DNA from: G039029935 sp039029935
Lineage (GTDB): Bacteria > Chloroflexota > Anaerolineae > Caldilineales > Caldilineaceae
Length of the DNA: 15,233 nt
Assembly: GCA_039029935.1 (NCBI GenBank)
Contig: JBCCFC010000165.1
Span: 1-15,233, forward strand
Direction: 5' to 3'
A model generated the notes under the pieces. That model ran no database searches. It had not been told where the DNA came from and saw only the letters and a program-made list of their open reading frames with translations. Shown in pieces: positions 1 to 7,584 of this stretch; position 1 is the first letter of the stretch; every line of letters begins with the position of its first letter. The translations under genes were made by a program, and so were the position numbers.

Positions 1-69
1 GGCATACGGGTCGTCGGCTGCCACGCCGAGGGCGAGGTCGGCGACGTCATCGTCGCAGGAGTCGAGCCG
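1..69 (+). pseudogene. Fragment of proline racemase / hydroxyproline epimerase family gene
   Basis: Frame 1 of the plus strand reads GIRVVGCHAEGEVGDVIVAG followed by VEP. The motif HAEGEVGDVIVGG is, from memory, the hallmark N-terminus of 4-hydroxyproline 2-epimerases and trans-3-hydroxy-L-proline dehydratases in the proline racemase superfamily. The match ends at about base 69; from about base 76 the opposite strand encodes the NACHT protein instead. By my count about 50 of these 69 bases are G or C, far above the roughly 50% seen next to it. Only some 23 codons are present, with neither start nor stop. It is either the edge of a chimeric assembly or a true rearrangement breakpoint, not a working gene. 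The family call rests on one short motif. Confidence 0.6.
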
Positions 70-2447
70 ATATACGCCAAGGCACGACCAGCAAAGTACT
101 CTTGGAAAGTCAGATGTAAAAAGCCGAAGGCATCTCGCCCACGTTCAGCCAGTATGCCAGTAAAGTGACGCATATCCTCGATAAAGGCATCGGCATTTTT
201 TTGGGCATCCAGTTGTGCTTTCATAGAGACGACCTTCGGATTATGATGTCCCTCGAATTGTAGTGTAATATCAACCAGCAGTTGATGCAAATCTCGATGG
301 CTGGCGGTCCCACTAGGTCGGTTGCGTTGGAGCCAAAAGGCTAACTCTATAAGATAGGCGATGACTTTGTGCACACTGAATCTTGGTTGACGCTGTTGCT
401 GACGTGCGCCCAAACTTCGCTCATACTCCCAACGGTCAAGCAACAGTTTGACATAGCGTTCATAGAGTTCGGAACGGTGGATAGGGAGACGACCAACCTG
501 GCGACGCAAAACTGCCAACAGTACCAACAAAAACGGATTCGCAGCGAGTCGTGCCACGCTAGGATTGCTACTGATATCATCCAGCAAAACCCGCTGTTCA
601 ATGGCTGCCTGTTGCAGAGCCGTCGGTGTTTTGCCTCCAGCTAGCCATACTTCATGGGCATTACACCATTGCTTGGCAAATGTTTCAACCTCAGCCTGTC
701 CAAAATCCATGACAGTTACATGCTGTAGTTCACCAGATAAACTGGCTTCACGATATCCCACGACACGGCTGGTTATAATAGCACGATTACCTCGTTGCAA
801 TGCCTGTCGAATCACCGCTTCTGCTTGCTTGGCTACATGCTGGCGCGTCACTGTCTCTAGCACTTCATCCAAACCATCAAGCAATAGTAATACACGTCCG
901 TCCTGCAATGCCTTTGTAAAGATCGGTTTTAGTCCAGGAAAGCTGTGCCATTGTTCATAGTAGATAGGCAGAAAATCTTCAAGTGAGACGCTAAACGGAT
1001 TACGCCGCAGATAATCATCGTAGGCAGCAAAAGGAACGAAGATAGGAAGCATCTGCAACTTTGTGACAGGGACTGCGTTTACCTTAGGCCTTGCGTATGT
1101 CAGTGCCAAATAGTGTAACAACGTCGTCTTGCCTGACCCGGGATCGCCGAGAATCACCAACCCTTTATGGATAGGGTCAGCCACCATTTCATCGATAGAC
1201 CGCCTTTCTAAACGAGTCTGGTTTTCTTCGTTTTTGTAGTTTCGTGTCCACTTCTCACGTGCCTCTGTTCGCCATCGCTCTAAACGCATTACATCTAGCT
1301 GCGTCCGCGTCTCACTGGCCTCATACAACCCCATCTGCTCGGCTTCCCACATAAAGCGTCGTTCATCCGCGCTGTAAGTATCCGCTGCTTCGGGGATATC
1401 AGCGATGGCTTTCAATTCGACATAGACATCTTCTAATGGTAGCTCAATCGGCCGATTAGATGAGGAGATGCCGCGAAACGTTAATTTTTCAAATTGCTGA
1501 ATCAGGCTCTGGCGATAACGACTCTCTAATTGTGATAGTTCATCTACACCAAGTTGTTGACTCTGTACGTTGACATTATCAAGAATCGCCTTGAGTAAGG
1601 TTTCAATTTGTGATAAGTCCGGTGGCATGTTGATGGTATTGCCATCGCCAATATTGACCATCTGAGCATCATTCAAGTCTCCAACACTAATTCCAGCATG
1701 GCTCAATGCATTGAGTACACCTTCGTAGACCATCTGCTGGTCAAGGAGCGTAGTTGGCTGATTGGTTTGATTTGTGTTGACCAATTCCTCCAGCAGGGTG
1801 CGAATATCACACAATAATTCAGTGGTTTCATCGCTGCCACCAGCTACACGGTTTGCGATGAGGTTGAGCCGCTCAAGTTGACTGACCGTACCTCGTCCCA
1901 ACGCAACTTGCCGTTTAACAAGACGCTCCAAGGCCCCTGTATTCTCGGCTAGTTGGCGCAGTGTATCGATTTGTAGTGGTTCACGTAACACTGGCTCATC
2001 GGCAACGACAGCATAGAATCCAGCAATAAGATCCTGTACAACCTTCTCAATACATTGTTGGCTGAGTTCTGCCATGCCCAGTTCAATGGCTTCAAGCTCA
2101 TCACACAATCCATCCATATCCAGAATTGCGTCTGGCGTAGGGTTGAGCAAAACACGTAGTTCCACTTGAACGGTCGGTGACAGTAGCCAATCACAAAAGC
2201 CATCCCAGACATCGCGATAGTGTTCATCAGACAACGCCCAATCAAGCACAACAGAAGCAATGGCCGTAGCCGCTGCGCGCTGGAGAGCTTGCTCAATATC
2301 ATCACCCACAAGCCGTTTTTGGACGCGGCGAGTGGCAAACGCCATCAGTTTGGATGCAAACTCAATGGAGAGTGCGCCGATATCGTTGACAACAATCGGA
2401 CTCAGTGTATTGGTTAGTTCTGGTGTAAGTAGGTTTTGTATGTTCAT
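1..2447 (-). CDS. NACHT-domain STAND NTPase with long N-terminal domain (partial, C-terminus missing)
   Basis: This gene has no stop in the window and is cut by the left edge. The start ATG at 2447-2445 overlaps the stop of the upstream NACHT gene (ATGA), and a GGAGAAAGGA purine tract lies about 17 bases before it. Residues 1 to about 300 form a domain absent from the neighbour: mostly helical-looking, ending near a short NIGDGNTIN stretch (265-273). It could belong to the NACHT N-terminal helical (NNH) families, but I cannot assign it. The NTPase follows: Walker A GDPGSGKTT at 434-442, Walker B LLLLDGLDE at 520-528, a TSRVVGYRE motif near 559, and the STAND helical motif GFLHLTFQEYF near 775-785. 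Homology to the neighbour stops at about residue 791 (base 75). The remaining open codons run antisense to the racemase-like fragment and are probably not native. By analogy with known bacterial NACHT proteins it would be a ligand-sensing, oligomerising ATPase. Its sensor region and true effector activity cannot be judged. Confidence 0.88.
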   Translation of the reverse strand, partial: MNIQNLLTPELTNTLSPIVVNDIGALSIEFASKLMAFATRRVQKRLVGDDIEQALQRAAATAIASVVLDWALSDEHYRDVWDGFCDWLLSPTVQVELRVLLNPTPDAILDMDGLCDELEAIELGMAELSQQCIEKVVQDLIAGFYAVVADEPVLREPLQIDTLRQLAENTGALERLVKRQVALGRGTVSQLERLNLIANRVAGGSDETTELLCDIRTLLEELVNTNQTNQPTTLLDQQMVYEGVLNALSHAGISVGDLNDAQMVNIGDGNTINMPPDLSQIETLLKAILDNVNVQSQQLGVDELSQLESRYRQSLIQQFEKLTFRGISSSNRPIELPLEDVYVELKAIADIPEAADTYSADERRFMWEAEQMGLYEASETRTQLDVMRLERWRTEAREKWTRNYKNEENQTRLERRSIDEMVADPIHKGLVILGDPGSGKTTLLHYLALTYARPKVNAVPVTKLQMLPIFVPFAAYDDYLRRNPFSVSLEDFLPIYYEQWHSFPGLKPIFTKALQDGRVLLLLDGLDEVLETVTRQHVAKQAEAVIRQALQRGNRAIITSRVVGYREASLSGELQHVTVMDFGQAEVETFAKQWCNAHEVWLAGGKTPTALQQAAIEQRVLLDDISSNPSVARLAANPFLLVLLAVLRRQVGRLPIHRSELYERYVKLLLDRWEYERSLGARQQQRQPRFSVHKVIAYLIELAFWLQRNRPSGTASHRDLHQLLVDITLQFEGHHNPKVVSMKAQLDAQKNADAFIEDMRHFTGILAERGRDAFGFLHLTFQEYFAGRALAYIGSTPATMTSPTSPSAWQPTTRM

Positions 2448-5400
2448 AAGTTGTTTGAGTTGTTTCCTTTCTCCGGTGCTGCGGCCAAACGCAACAACGC
2501 CCCATACGCAGCATCCCGTACCTCTGGCTCATCATCCTCATCCAACACACGCACCAGCCGTGCAAAGGTGGCTTCGTCTCGGTAGAGTGGGTCGAGTTTG
2601 CCAAGGATGGTGGCGGCTTGTTTGCGGATCGTGGGTGGGTGCATCATCGTCGTATCGCCGATACAGTACCAGGGTTCTCGTCCATAATCCAGTGCGTCTG
2701 CGGCAACGGCAAGTGCGCGCTGACTGAGCCGATAGGTTGGGTGGTTTAGAAATAATTCAGCGACATATAATCGTCGCGGCCAGCTTGTTTCGCTGTGGAA
2801 ATTGTTGAATGTTGCATGTAGTTGAGGGGTGATTGATGCTGGTGGGCCATCCGGCATTGCCAACAGCATCATGACCGGGCCTTTTCGTATGGGCCAATAG
2901 GTGGCGTCCAGCAGGCTTTGCACATGGTCAAAAAGCATGGCATCCGTTGTCAATAACCGCCCATAACGGTTGAGCCATGTTTTGTTTTGCTCTTCTCGTT
3001 CAATGCCACTTTCTGAAACGACCATGCAGACCCACGGCAGCAGATGGTAGCGGAGACTTGGGTCTACGTCAATACATTCACATAACGCATCCACCGCAAC
3101 CACTCGGATGTCAAAATGGCTATCATTGAGTTTGCTCATCACGGCATCATAAACAGCGGCATCGGTCTGGATAAAGGGGGCAATGGCTTGTGTTGCGGCC
3201 CGTCTTACATCCTGTGACTCATCCTGGAGCGCGTTCATGATTGTTGCAAAAAATGGTTGTGCTGGGGCTACGAGCGGTGTCAATGCCTCGATTGCAGCGC
3301 ACCGTACATAGGCATGACGGCTGGCAAGCATATCCACAAAAGCCTGACGTGCATTCTGATCGGTCTTGACAAGTGGTGATATCGCGTTCACTGCATCACG
3401 GTGAATGAAGTAGTCATCGTCGGCACATAGTTGAACGATGGCATGACGTATCTCTGGGTGTGTCTGCACATAGGGAGCTAAGGACTGGACTGCCGCTTTT
3501 TTTAGGGTTTCGTTGTCGCCATCGCACATCGCGAGCAATCTATTTTGTAACGATGTATCGGCCCCCACCACAGGTGATAATGCATTCATTATGACATATT
3601 GCACCAAAGCGGACTCATGGTCAAGTAGATGGATAAACAGGTCGCGGATATGCGTATGCGTTGGTGTCAGAGGCGACAATGCTTGCGCGACATGTGAGGA
3701 CATCTCAACCACGCTCGCTGGCTCATGCTCCATCATGCCAATAATGCGCATGAACTCTTGTTGCAGTTGCACATCTGTCTCGACAAATGGCGTCAAGATG
3801 GAGATGATCGTTGCCTGCGTATCCGGTATGTTCGCTCGTAGCAGCGCAATATATTGGTTATAGACCGCAGGGTAGGTCTGTATGAATGGCCTTGCTGCCT
3901 CTAGTGCTTGATACAAGAGGTTGTCATGATTCAGTCGCTCGAATACGGTTTCGCGGATAAAGGAATCCGTCTCCATCAAAGAGGATAAGGCCTTAATCGC
4001 GCCGTTTTGGAGAGAGATATCATCATGATTCAGCATTGCCACCATCGTGTTATACACCGCTGGTTTCGTATGGAGTAATGGTGTTAGGGCATCAAAGGCG
4101 ATTAATCGGGCTTCATAATCATGCATCTCCAAGAATGGTATCATCGCTTCGCAAATCGCACTGTCTGTCGCTGCAAAGGGGGACAAGACCCGCAATACAT
4201 CCTCGCGGACCCATGCGTGGTCATCCTGCAATTTATGCACAATCGCCTGGCGGATGTCGGGGGATGAGGCCAGTAATGGCTTTAGTCCGCGCACGGCCTC
4301 TCCGCGAACATGTCGATCCGCATCATTCAGCCCAGCAATCAACGCTGTGCGGATATAATCATCCGCTTGTGACAGCGGTGCAAAGGTTTCTATCACTTCT
4401 GCTCGAATATTTTTGTCGATGTCATCAAGCCTCTGAAGGACCTGGTTGCAGAGAGCGCCCTGTGTATCAAGCAGAGGCGATAGCGCATTGGCGGCTGCTT
4501 TGCTCACACTTGGCTCCTCATCATCCAGCATCGGCAGAATCGCATCTCGTATGACCTCATTACCAGACATAAAGGGCGCAAGTGCGTCTATCGCAGCTTC
4601 TCGAATATAGGCATTATAATCTTGTAATAACGCCATAAATTTCCGAAGAATTTCCTCGTCAATCGGGTCGGATTGCTCAAGGTATGACGCTAACGCTTTC
4701 ATTATTAGGAGTCTGATGCCATAAAAGCTAGGATTGTCCAAGATGCCGAGAAATTTTGCTCGAATAGCCATTGCAGATGGATTAGATTGGACCAAGATCA
4801 GTGGTGACAATGATCGGATTGCAACTTCACGAACGCTAGGATGGTCATGCTCAAGTTTGCCAATCACATACTCAAGCAGATCATCATCCCGCAAGAGATG
4901 AGAAGAGAATGCTTCAATCAACGCCTCTTGATAGTGATGATCCTCATGATTGCGCATTTGAATGAGGGTTGTACGGATATGCTCATCTGTCTCTGCTAGT
5001 GGACCCAGCGACGAAATTGCCACGGCGACGATTGCGGGTTCGTCATCCGCAAGCATCTCTATGATACGTGTCCGAATTGTGGGGTTGGTTTTGACATGGG
5101 GTGCGAGCGCGTTTAAGGCATGTCGGCGCGAATCCTCGTCTTCGTGCGTCAATTGCGCAAAGAAGGTATCCCAGACAACCTCATCTCTCTCCACCAACGG
5201 TGACAACGTGGTCGCCACAAACCCATAGCTCAAATCGCCAAATGGATGAAGTCTATCAAAGAGCTTCAGAAAGGCATCACGCACAGTTTGGTCAATCTCG
5301 ACCGTTGGTGCTAAGACATAAATGAGTGCATCTTGCGCATCCCCATAGCCAAGTTTGTCCAGCTTGCCGACCAATTCATGACGTACAAAGAGATTTTGCA

Positions 5401-7501
5401 TCACCAAATGCTGCAATACTCTGAGAATATCGATGGCAAGCTGCGGTTCATCTTTATGGAGATAGTCGCATAGTATCCGGCAGAATTCATCCCCCAAAGG
5501 CGATGACAATAGTGGAAGGCAATTGTGAATAACGGGTCCACGTAGATTTGTATTCTGGAGGCGTTGGTGTAGTATCGCTCTCGCTGGTTGGTACTGCAAA
5601 CGGGCTAGATGCGCCATCGCTGTCATGGCGGCGTTTTGCACAGTGGGTATGGCGGCGTCTAACAGTGGGGTGAGTTGATGGTAGAGCAAATCATACAGCG
5701 ACGTGGGCAATGGTACATCGTCGGCCATGATGGATGAGGCAAGCAATAGATCACGGTGCAGAATCGCCTCATGCTCGCTCTCTGCCGCAAGAATGGCTTC
5801 CATTAGCTGGTTTGCTTCTGTGGACTTGGCCGCTGTTTGCGCCAACGCACCAACACAGAGCAGAATCGGCTCACGCCAGCGTGGGTTATGTAGATTTTGG
5901 TGTATGTAGACCCATCGTTCACTGAATGGCATCTCTATCAATGCTTTGGCGACAAAGTACTCCTGAAATGTGAGATGCAAAAAACCATAGGCATCACGCC
6001 CCCGTTCCGCCAACAAGCCTGCAAAATGGCGCATGTCGTAGAGGAACTCGTCTACAATGATTTGACGTTCATCGCTAGATTCGGAAAACCAGCGGCTTGC
6101 AATCCTTGATAGCACTTGGACCAAATCTTGGCGGTTGACCGTTCCGCTAGGGCGATTTGTGTGTAACCAGAACGCCAACTCGGTCAGATAGGACATAGCC
6201 TTCGCACGGTCAAAACGTGTCGGCATTATTTGACGAGCATCCTGACTCCGGTTGAGTTCCCAGTGGTCGAGAAAAAGCTCTACGTAGTATTCATATAATG
6301 CCGTGCGTTGTGATGGTAGAAACCCTCGTTGGCGTCGTAAAATTGCCAACAGCACAAGCAAGAAAGGATTTGACGCCAACCGTTCAATGCTCGGATTGTG
6401 TCCAACGTCGTCAATCAGTGCTTGTTTTTCTTGCGCTGCCCGTGCCAATGTTGCCTCAGTTATCCCCCCTTCGAGGAATGCTTCATAGGCACGACACCAT
6501 TGGGTCGCAAAGAGATCAATCTCAGTACGCCCAAAATCTAAGACGGTGACATGCTGTAGATCGCTTGATAGGCTGGCTTCACGATAGCCCACGACGCGAC
6601 TCGTGACAACGGCGCGATTGCCTCGCTGCAATGCCTGTCGAAGCAATGTTTCTGCTTGTTCGGCCACGTGCTGGCGCGTCGCTGTTTCTAACACTTCATC
6701 GAGGCCGTCAAGCAAGAGCAAGGCGCGTCCTTCCTGTAATGCCTGCTGAAAGAGCGGTTCTAGCCCAGAGAAATTGCGCCACGCTTTATAGTAGACGGCC
6801 AGGAAATCTTCGAGCGAAATACCTGATGGGTGGCACCGGAGATAATCATCGTAGGCGGCAAAAGGAACAAAGATAGGGAGGAGAGCGGAGGCACTGGTAT
6901 CAGACTTGGGCGACCGCAAGGGTGCGCCCCTACAAACGAATTTTACGATAGGGGCGGGGCTTGCCTCCGCCCGTTTTGCATAGGTCAAGGCCAAATAATG
7001 TAATAGCGTCGTCTTGCCCGACCCCGGATCGCCCAAAATCACCAAGCCTGTATGCGGTTGGTCGGCCACGATTTCATGGATAGATCGTCGTTCCAAGCGC
7101 ACCTTTGTATCTTCATTTTCACGGTTTTGTCCCTGTTCCTCTCTCGCCTCAGCACGCCACCGTTCATACCGCATCACGTCCAACTGCGCCCGCGTCTCAT
7201 CGACTTCATTGAGTCCCGTCTGCTCGGCTTCCCACATAAAGCGTCGTTCATCTGCGCTGTAGGTATCCGCCGCCTCTGGAATGTCGGCAATGGCTTTCAA
7301 TTCGACATAGACATCTTCTAATGGCAGTTCAATGTATTTCTCCTGGGGTCGATTGGATGAAGCAATGCCACGAAATGTTAATTTCTCAAACTGATGAATC
7401 AGACTCTGGCGATAACGACGCTCCAGTTTGGCAAGTTCGTCTGCCTCAATCGGGCTGACAGTGTTGATTCGTTCTTGTGTCGGTCGATTTTGTATGTTCA
7501 T
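2444..7501 (-). CDS. NACHT-domain STAND NTPase with C-terminal HEAT-like repeat solenoid
   Basis: The protein has 1685 residues. I place the start at 7501 rather than at the upstream in-frame codons at 7507 and 7534. MNIQN there matches the paralog's N-terminus, and the -10 box ends only 7 bases before it. Residues 1-18 resemble the paralog and are followed directly by DEL..LE.RYRQSL, so the paralog's ~285-residue domain is lacking. Walker A GDPGSGKTT is at 157-165, Walker B LLLLDGLDEV near 261-270, TSRVVGYRE at 300-308 and GFLHLTFQEYF at 506-516. From about residue 735 to 1490 there are 20 or more repeats of the type ALSPLV.TD..IR..L...L.DD...VR.AA, with a 33-residue period. HEAT-like solenoids in STAND proteins usually serve as sensors. 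It is first in an operon with the second NACHT gene. Bacterial NACHT proteins include antiphage factors, so defence is a reasonable but unproven role. A REP-like sequence is embedded in the coding region just after Walker A. Confidence 0.93.
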   Translation of the reverse strand: MNIQNRPTQERINTVSPIEADELAKLERRYRQSLIHQFEKLTFRGIASSNRPQEKYIELPLEDVYVELKAIADIPEAADTYSADERRFMWEAEQTGLNEVDETRAQLDVMRYERWRAEAREEQGQNRENEDTKVRLERRSIHEIVADQPHTGLVILGDPGSGKTTLLHYLALTYAKRAEASPAPIVKFVCRGAPLRSPKSDTSASALLPIFVPFAAYDDYLRCHPSGISLEDFLAVYYKAWRNFSGLEPLFQQALQEGRALLLLDGLDEVLETATRQHVAEQAETLLRQALQRGNRAVVTSRVVGYREASLSSDLQHVTVLDFGRTEIDLFATQWCRAYEAFLEGGITEATLARAAQEKQALIDDVGHNPSIERLASNPFLLVLLAILRRQRGFLPSQRTALYEYYVELFLDHWELNRSQDARQIMPTRFDRAKAMSYLTELAFWLHTNRPSGTVNRQDLVQVLSRIASRWFSESSDERQIIVDEFLYDMRHFAGLLAERGRDAYGFLHLTFQEYFVAKALIEMPFSERWVYIHQNLHNPRWREPILLCVGALAQTAAKSTEANQLMEAILAAESEHEAILHRDLLLASSIMADDVPLPTSLYDLLYHQLTPLLDAAIPTVQNAAMTAMAHLARLQYQPARAILHQRLQNTNLRGPVIHNCLPLLSSPLGDEFCRILCDYLHKDEPQLAIDILRVLQHLVMQNLFVRHELVGKLDKLGYGDAQDALIYVLAPTVEIDQTVRDAFLKLFDRLHPFGDLSYGFVATTLSPLVERDEVVWDTFFAQLTHEDEDSRRHALNALAPHVKTNPTIRTRIIEMLADDEPAIVAVAISSLGPLAETDEHIRTTLIQMRNHEDHHYQEALIEAFSSHLLRDDDLLEYVIGKLEHDHPSVREVAIRSLSPLILVQSNPSAMAIRAKFLGILDNPSFYGIRLLIMKALASYLEQSDPIDEEILRKFMALLQDYNAYIREAAIDALAPFMSGNEVIRDAILPMLDDEEPSVSKAAANALSPLLDTQGALCNQVLQRLDDIDKNIRAEVIETFAPLSQADDYIRTALIAGLNDADRHVRGEAVRGLKPLLASSPDIRQAIVHKLQDDHAWVREDVLRVLSPFAATDSAICEAMIPFLEMHDYEARLIAFDALTPLLHTKPAVYNTMVAMLNHDDISLQNGAIKALSSLMETDSFIRETVFERLNHDNLLYQALEAARPFIQTYPAVYNQYIALLRANIPDTQATIISILTPFVETDVQLQQEFMRIIGMMEHEPASVVEMSSHVAQALSPLTPTHTHIRDLFIHLLDHESALVQYVIMNALSPVVGADTSLQNRLLAMCDGDNETLKKAAVQSLAPYVQTHPEIRHAIVQLCADDDYFIHRDAVNAISPLVKTDQNARQAFVDMLASRHAYVRCAAIEALTPLVAPAQPFFATIMNALQDESQDVRRAATQAIAPFIQTDAAVYDAVMSKLNDSHFDIRVVAVDALCECIDVDPSLRYHLLPWVCMVVSESGIEREEQNKTWLNRYGRLLTTDAMLFDHVQSLLDATYWPIRKGPVMMLLAMPDGPPASITPQLHATFNNFHSETSWPRRLYVAELFLNHPTYRLSQRALAVAADALDYGREPWYCIGDTTMMHPPTIRKQAATILGKLDPLYRDEATFARLVRVLDEDDEPEVRDAAYGALLRLAAAPEKGNNSNNL
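6908..6972. repeat. REP-like GC-rich paired palindrome embedded in the NACHT gene
   Basis: On the plus strand the segment begins GGGCGACCGCAAGGGTGCGC, continues CCCTA, and ends with TAGGGGCGGGGCTTGC followed by CTCCGCCC. The two arms are imperfect inverted copies of each other (GGGCG..CGCAAG..CGCCCCTA against GGGCGGAGGCAAGCCCCGCC plus CCTA), separated by an AT-rich centre. Each arm also folds on itself. Segments of this type are, from memory, common dispersed intergenic repeats in Chloroflexota and related genomes. Here it is translated in frame as residues of roughly 178-200 of the NACHT protein, between LTYA and LPIFVPF. The paralog has 14 residues at that position and this protein has 32. 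Confidence 0.6.
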
Positions 7502-7508
7502 AGCCATG

Positions 7509-7538
7509 ATTATACAAGTGGTTGATTCAATCAACCAA
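7509..7538 (-). promoter_or_regulatory. Promoter of the NACHT operon, leaderless
   Basis: On the minus strand there is a perfect -10 box TATAAT (7514-7509), with TTGGTT (7538-7533) 18 bases upstream as a weak -35. The expected transcription start falls at 7502 or 7501, the A of the chosen start codon. There is no room for a Shine-Dalgarno sequence. The transcript is therefore predicted to be leaderless, which also supports MNIQN as the true N-terminus. Confidence 0.6.
7520..7536. promoter_or_regulatory. 17-bp palindromic operator candidate between divergent promoters
   Basis: GGTTGATTCAATCAACC is a perfect palindrome around a central C. It covers most of the -35/-10 spacer of the NACHT promoter and lies just upstream of the -35 box of the DhaM-type gene. 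A bound dimeric regulator would block the NACHT promoter and could affect the other one. The binding protein is unknown. Confidence 0.5.
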
Positions 7539-7548
7539 GCCGATTAAA

Positions 7549-7577
7549 TTGACAACTCCGTCTCAGAAACGTATACT
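7549..7577 (+). promoter_or_regulatory. Promoter of the DhaM-HPr-EI gene, leaderless
   Basis: A perfect -35 box TTGACA (7549-7554) is followed after 17 bases by -10 box TATACT (7572-7577). The expected start of transcription is 7584 or 7585, and the ATG begins at 7585, so the mRNA has essentially no leader. It mirrors the divergent NACHT promoter, where 7 bases also separate the -10 box from the ATG. Confidence 0.72.
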
Positions 7578-7584
7578 ACCGCCT

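Noticed and set aside
1949..2338. 129-codon open frame on the minus strand inside the truncated NACHT gene
   Set aside because: It is an out-of-frame shadow. The overlapping frame is open for over 800 codons and has clear NACHT motifs and homology to its neighbour.
2440..2450. Possibility that the two NACHT genes are one gene broken by a frameshift
   Set aside because: The downstream protein restarts with the same MNIQN N-terminus and repeats the whole NACHT module, so it is a tandem duplicate with an ATGA overlap.
2260..2727. 155-codon plus-strand frame across the junction of the two NACHT genes
   Set aside because: It runs antisense to two well-supported genes. Its composition is proline-, histidine- and arginine-rich, as expected of a shadow, and it has no ribosome site.
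7522..7584. N-terminal extension of the DhaM fusion from the TTG at 7522
   Set aside because: It lies upstream of and across a TTGACA-17-TATACT promoter. The DhaM fold begins at MIGIVIVSH, so the ATG at 7585 is the start.
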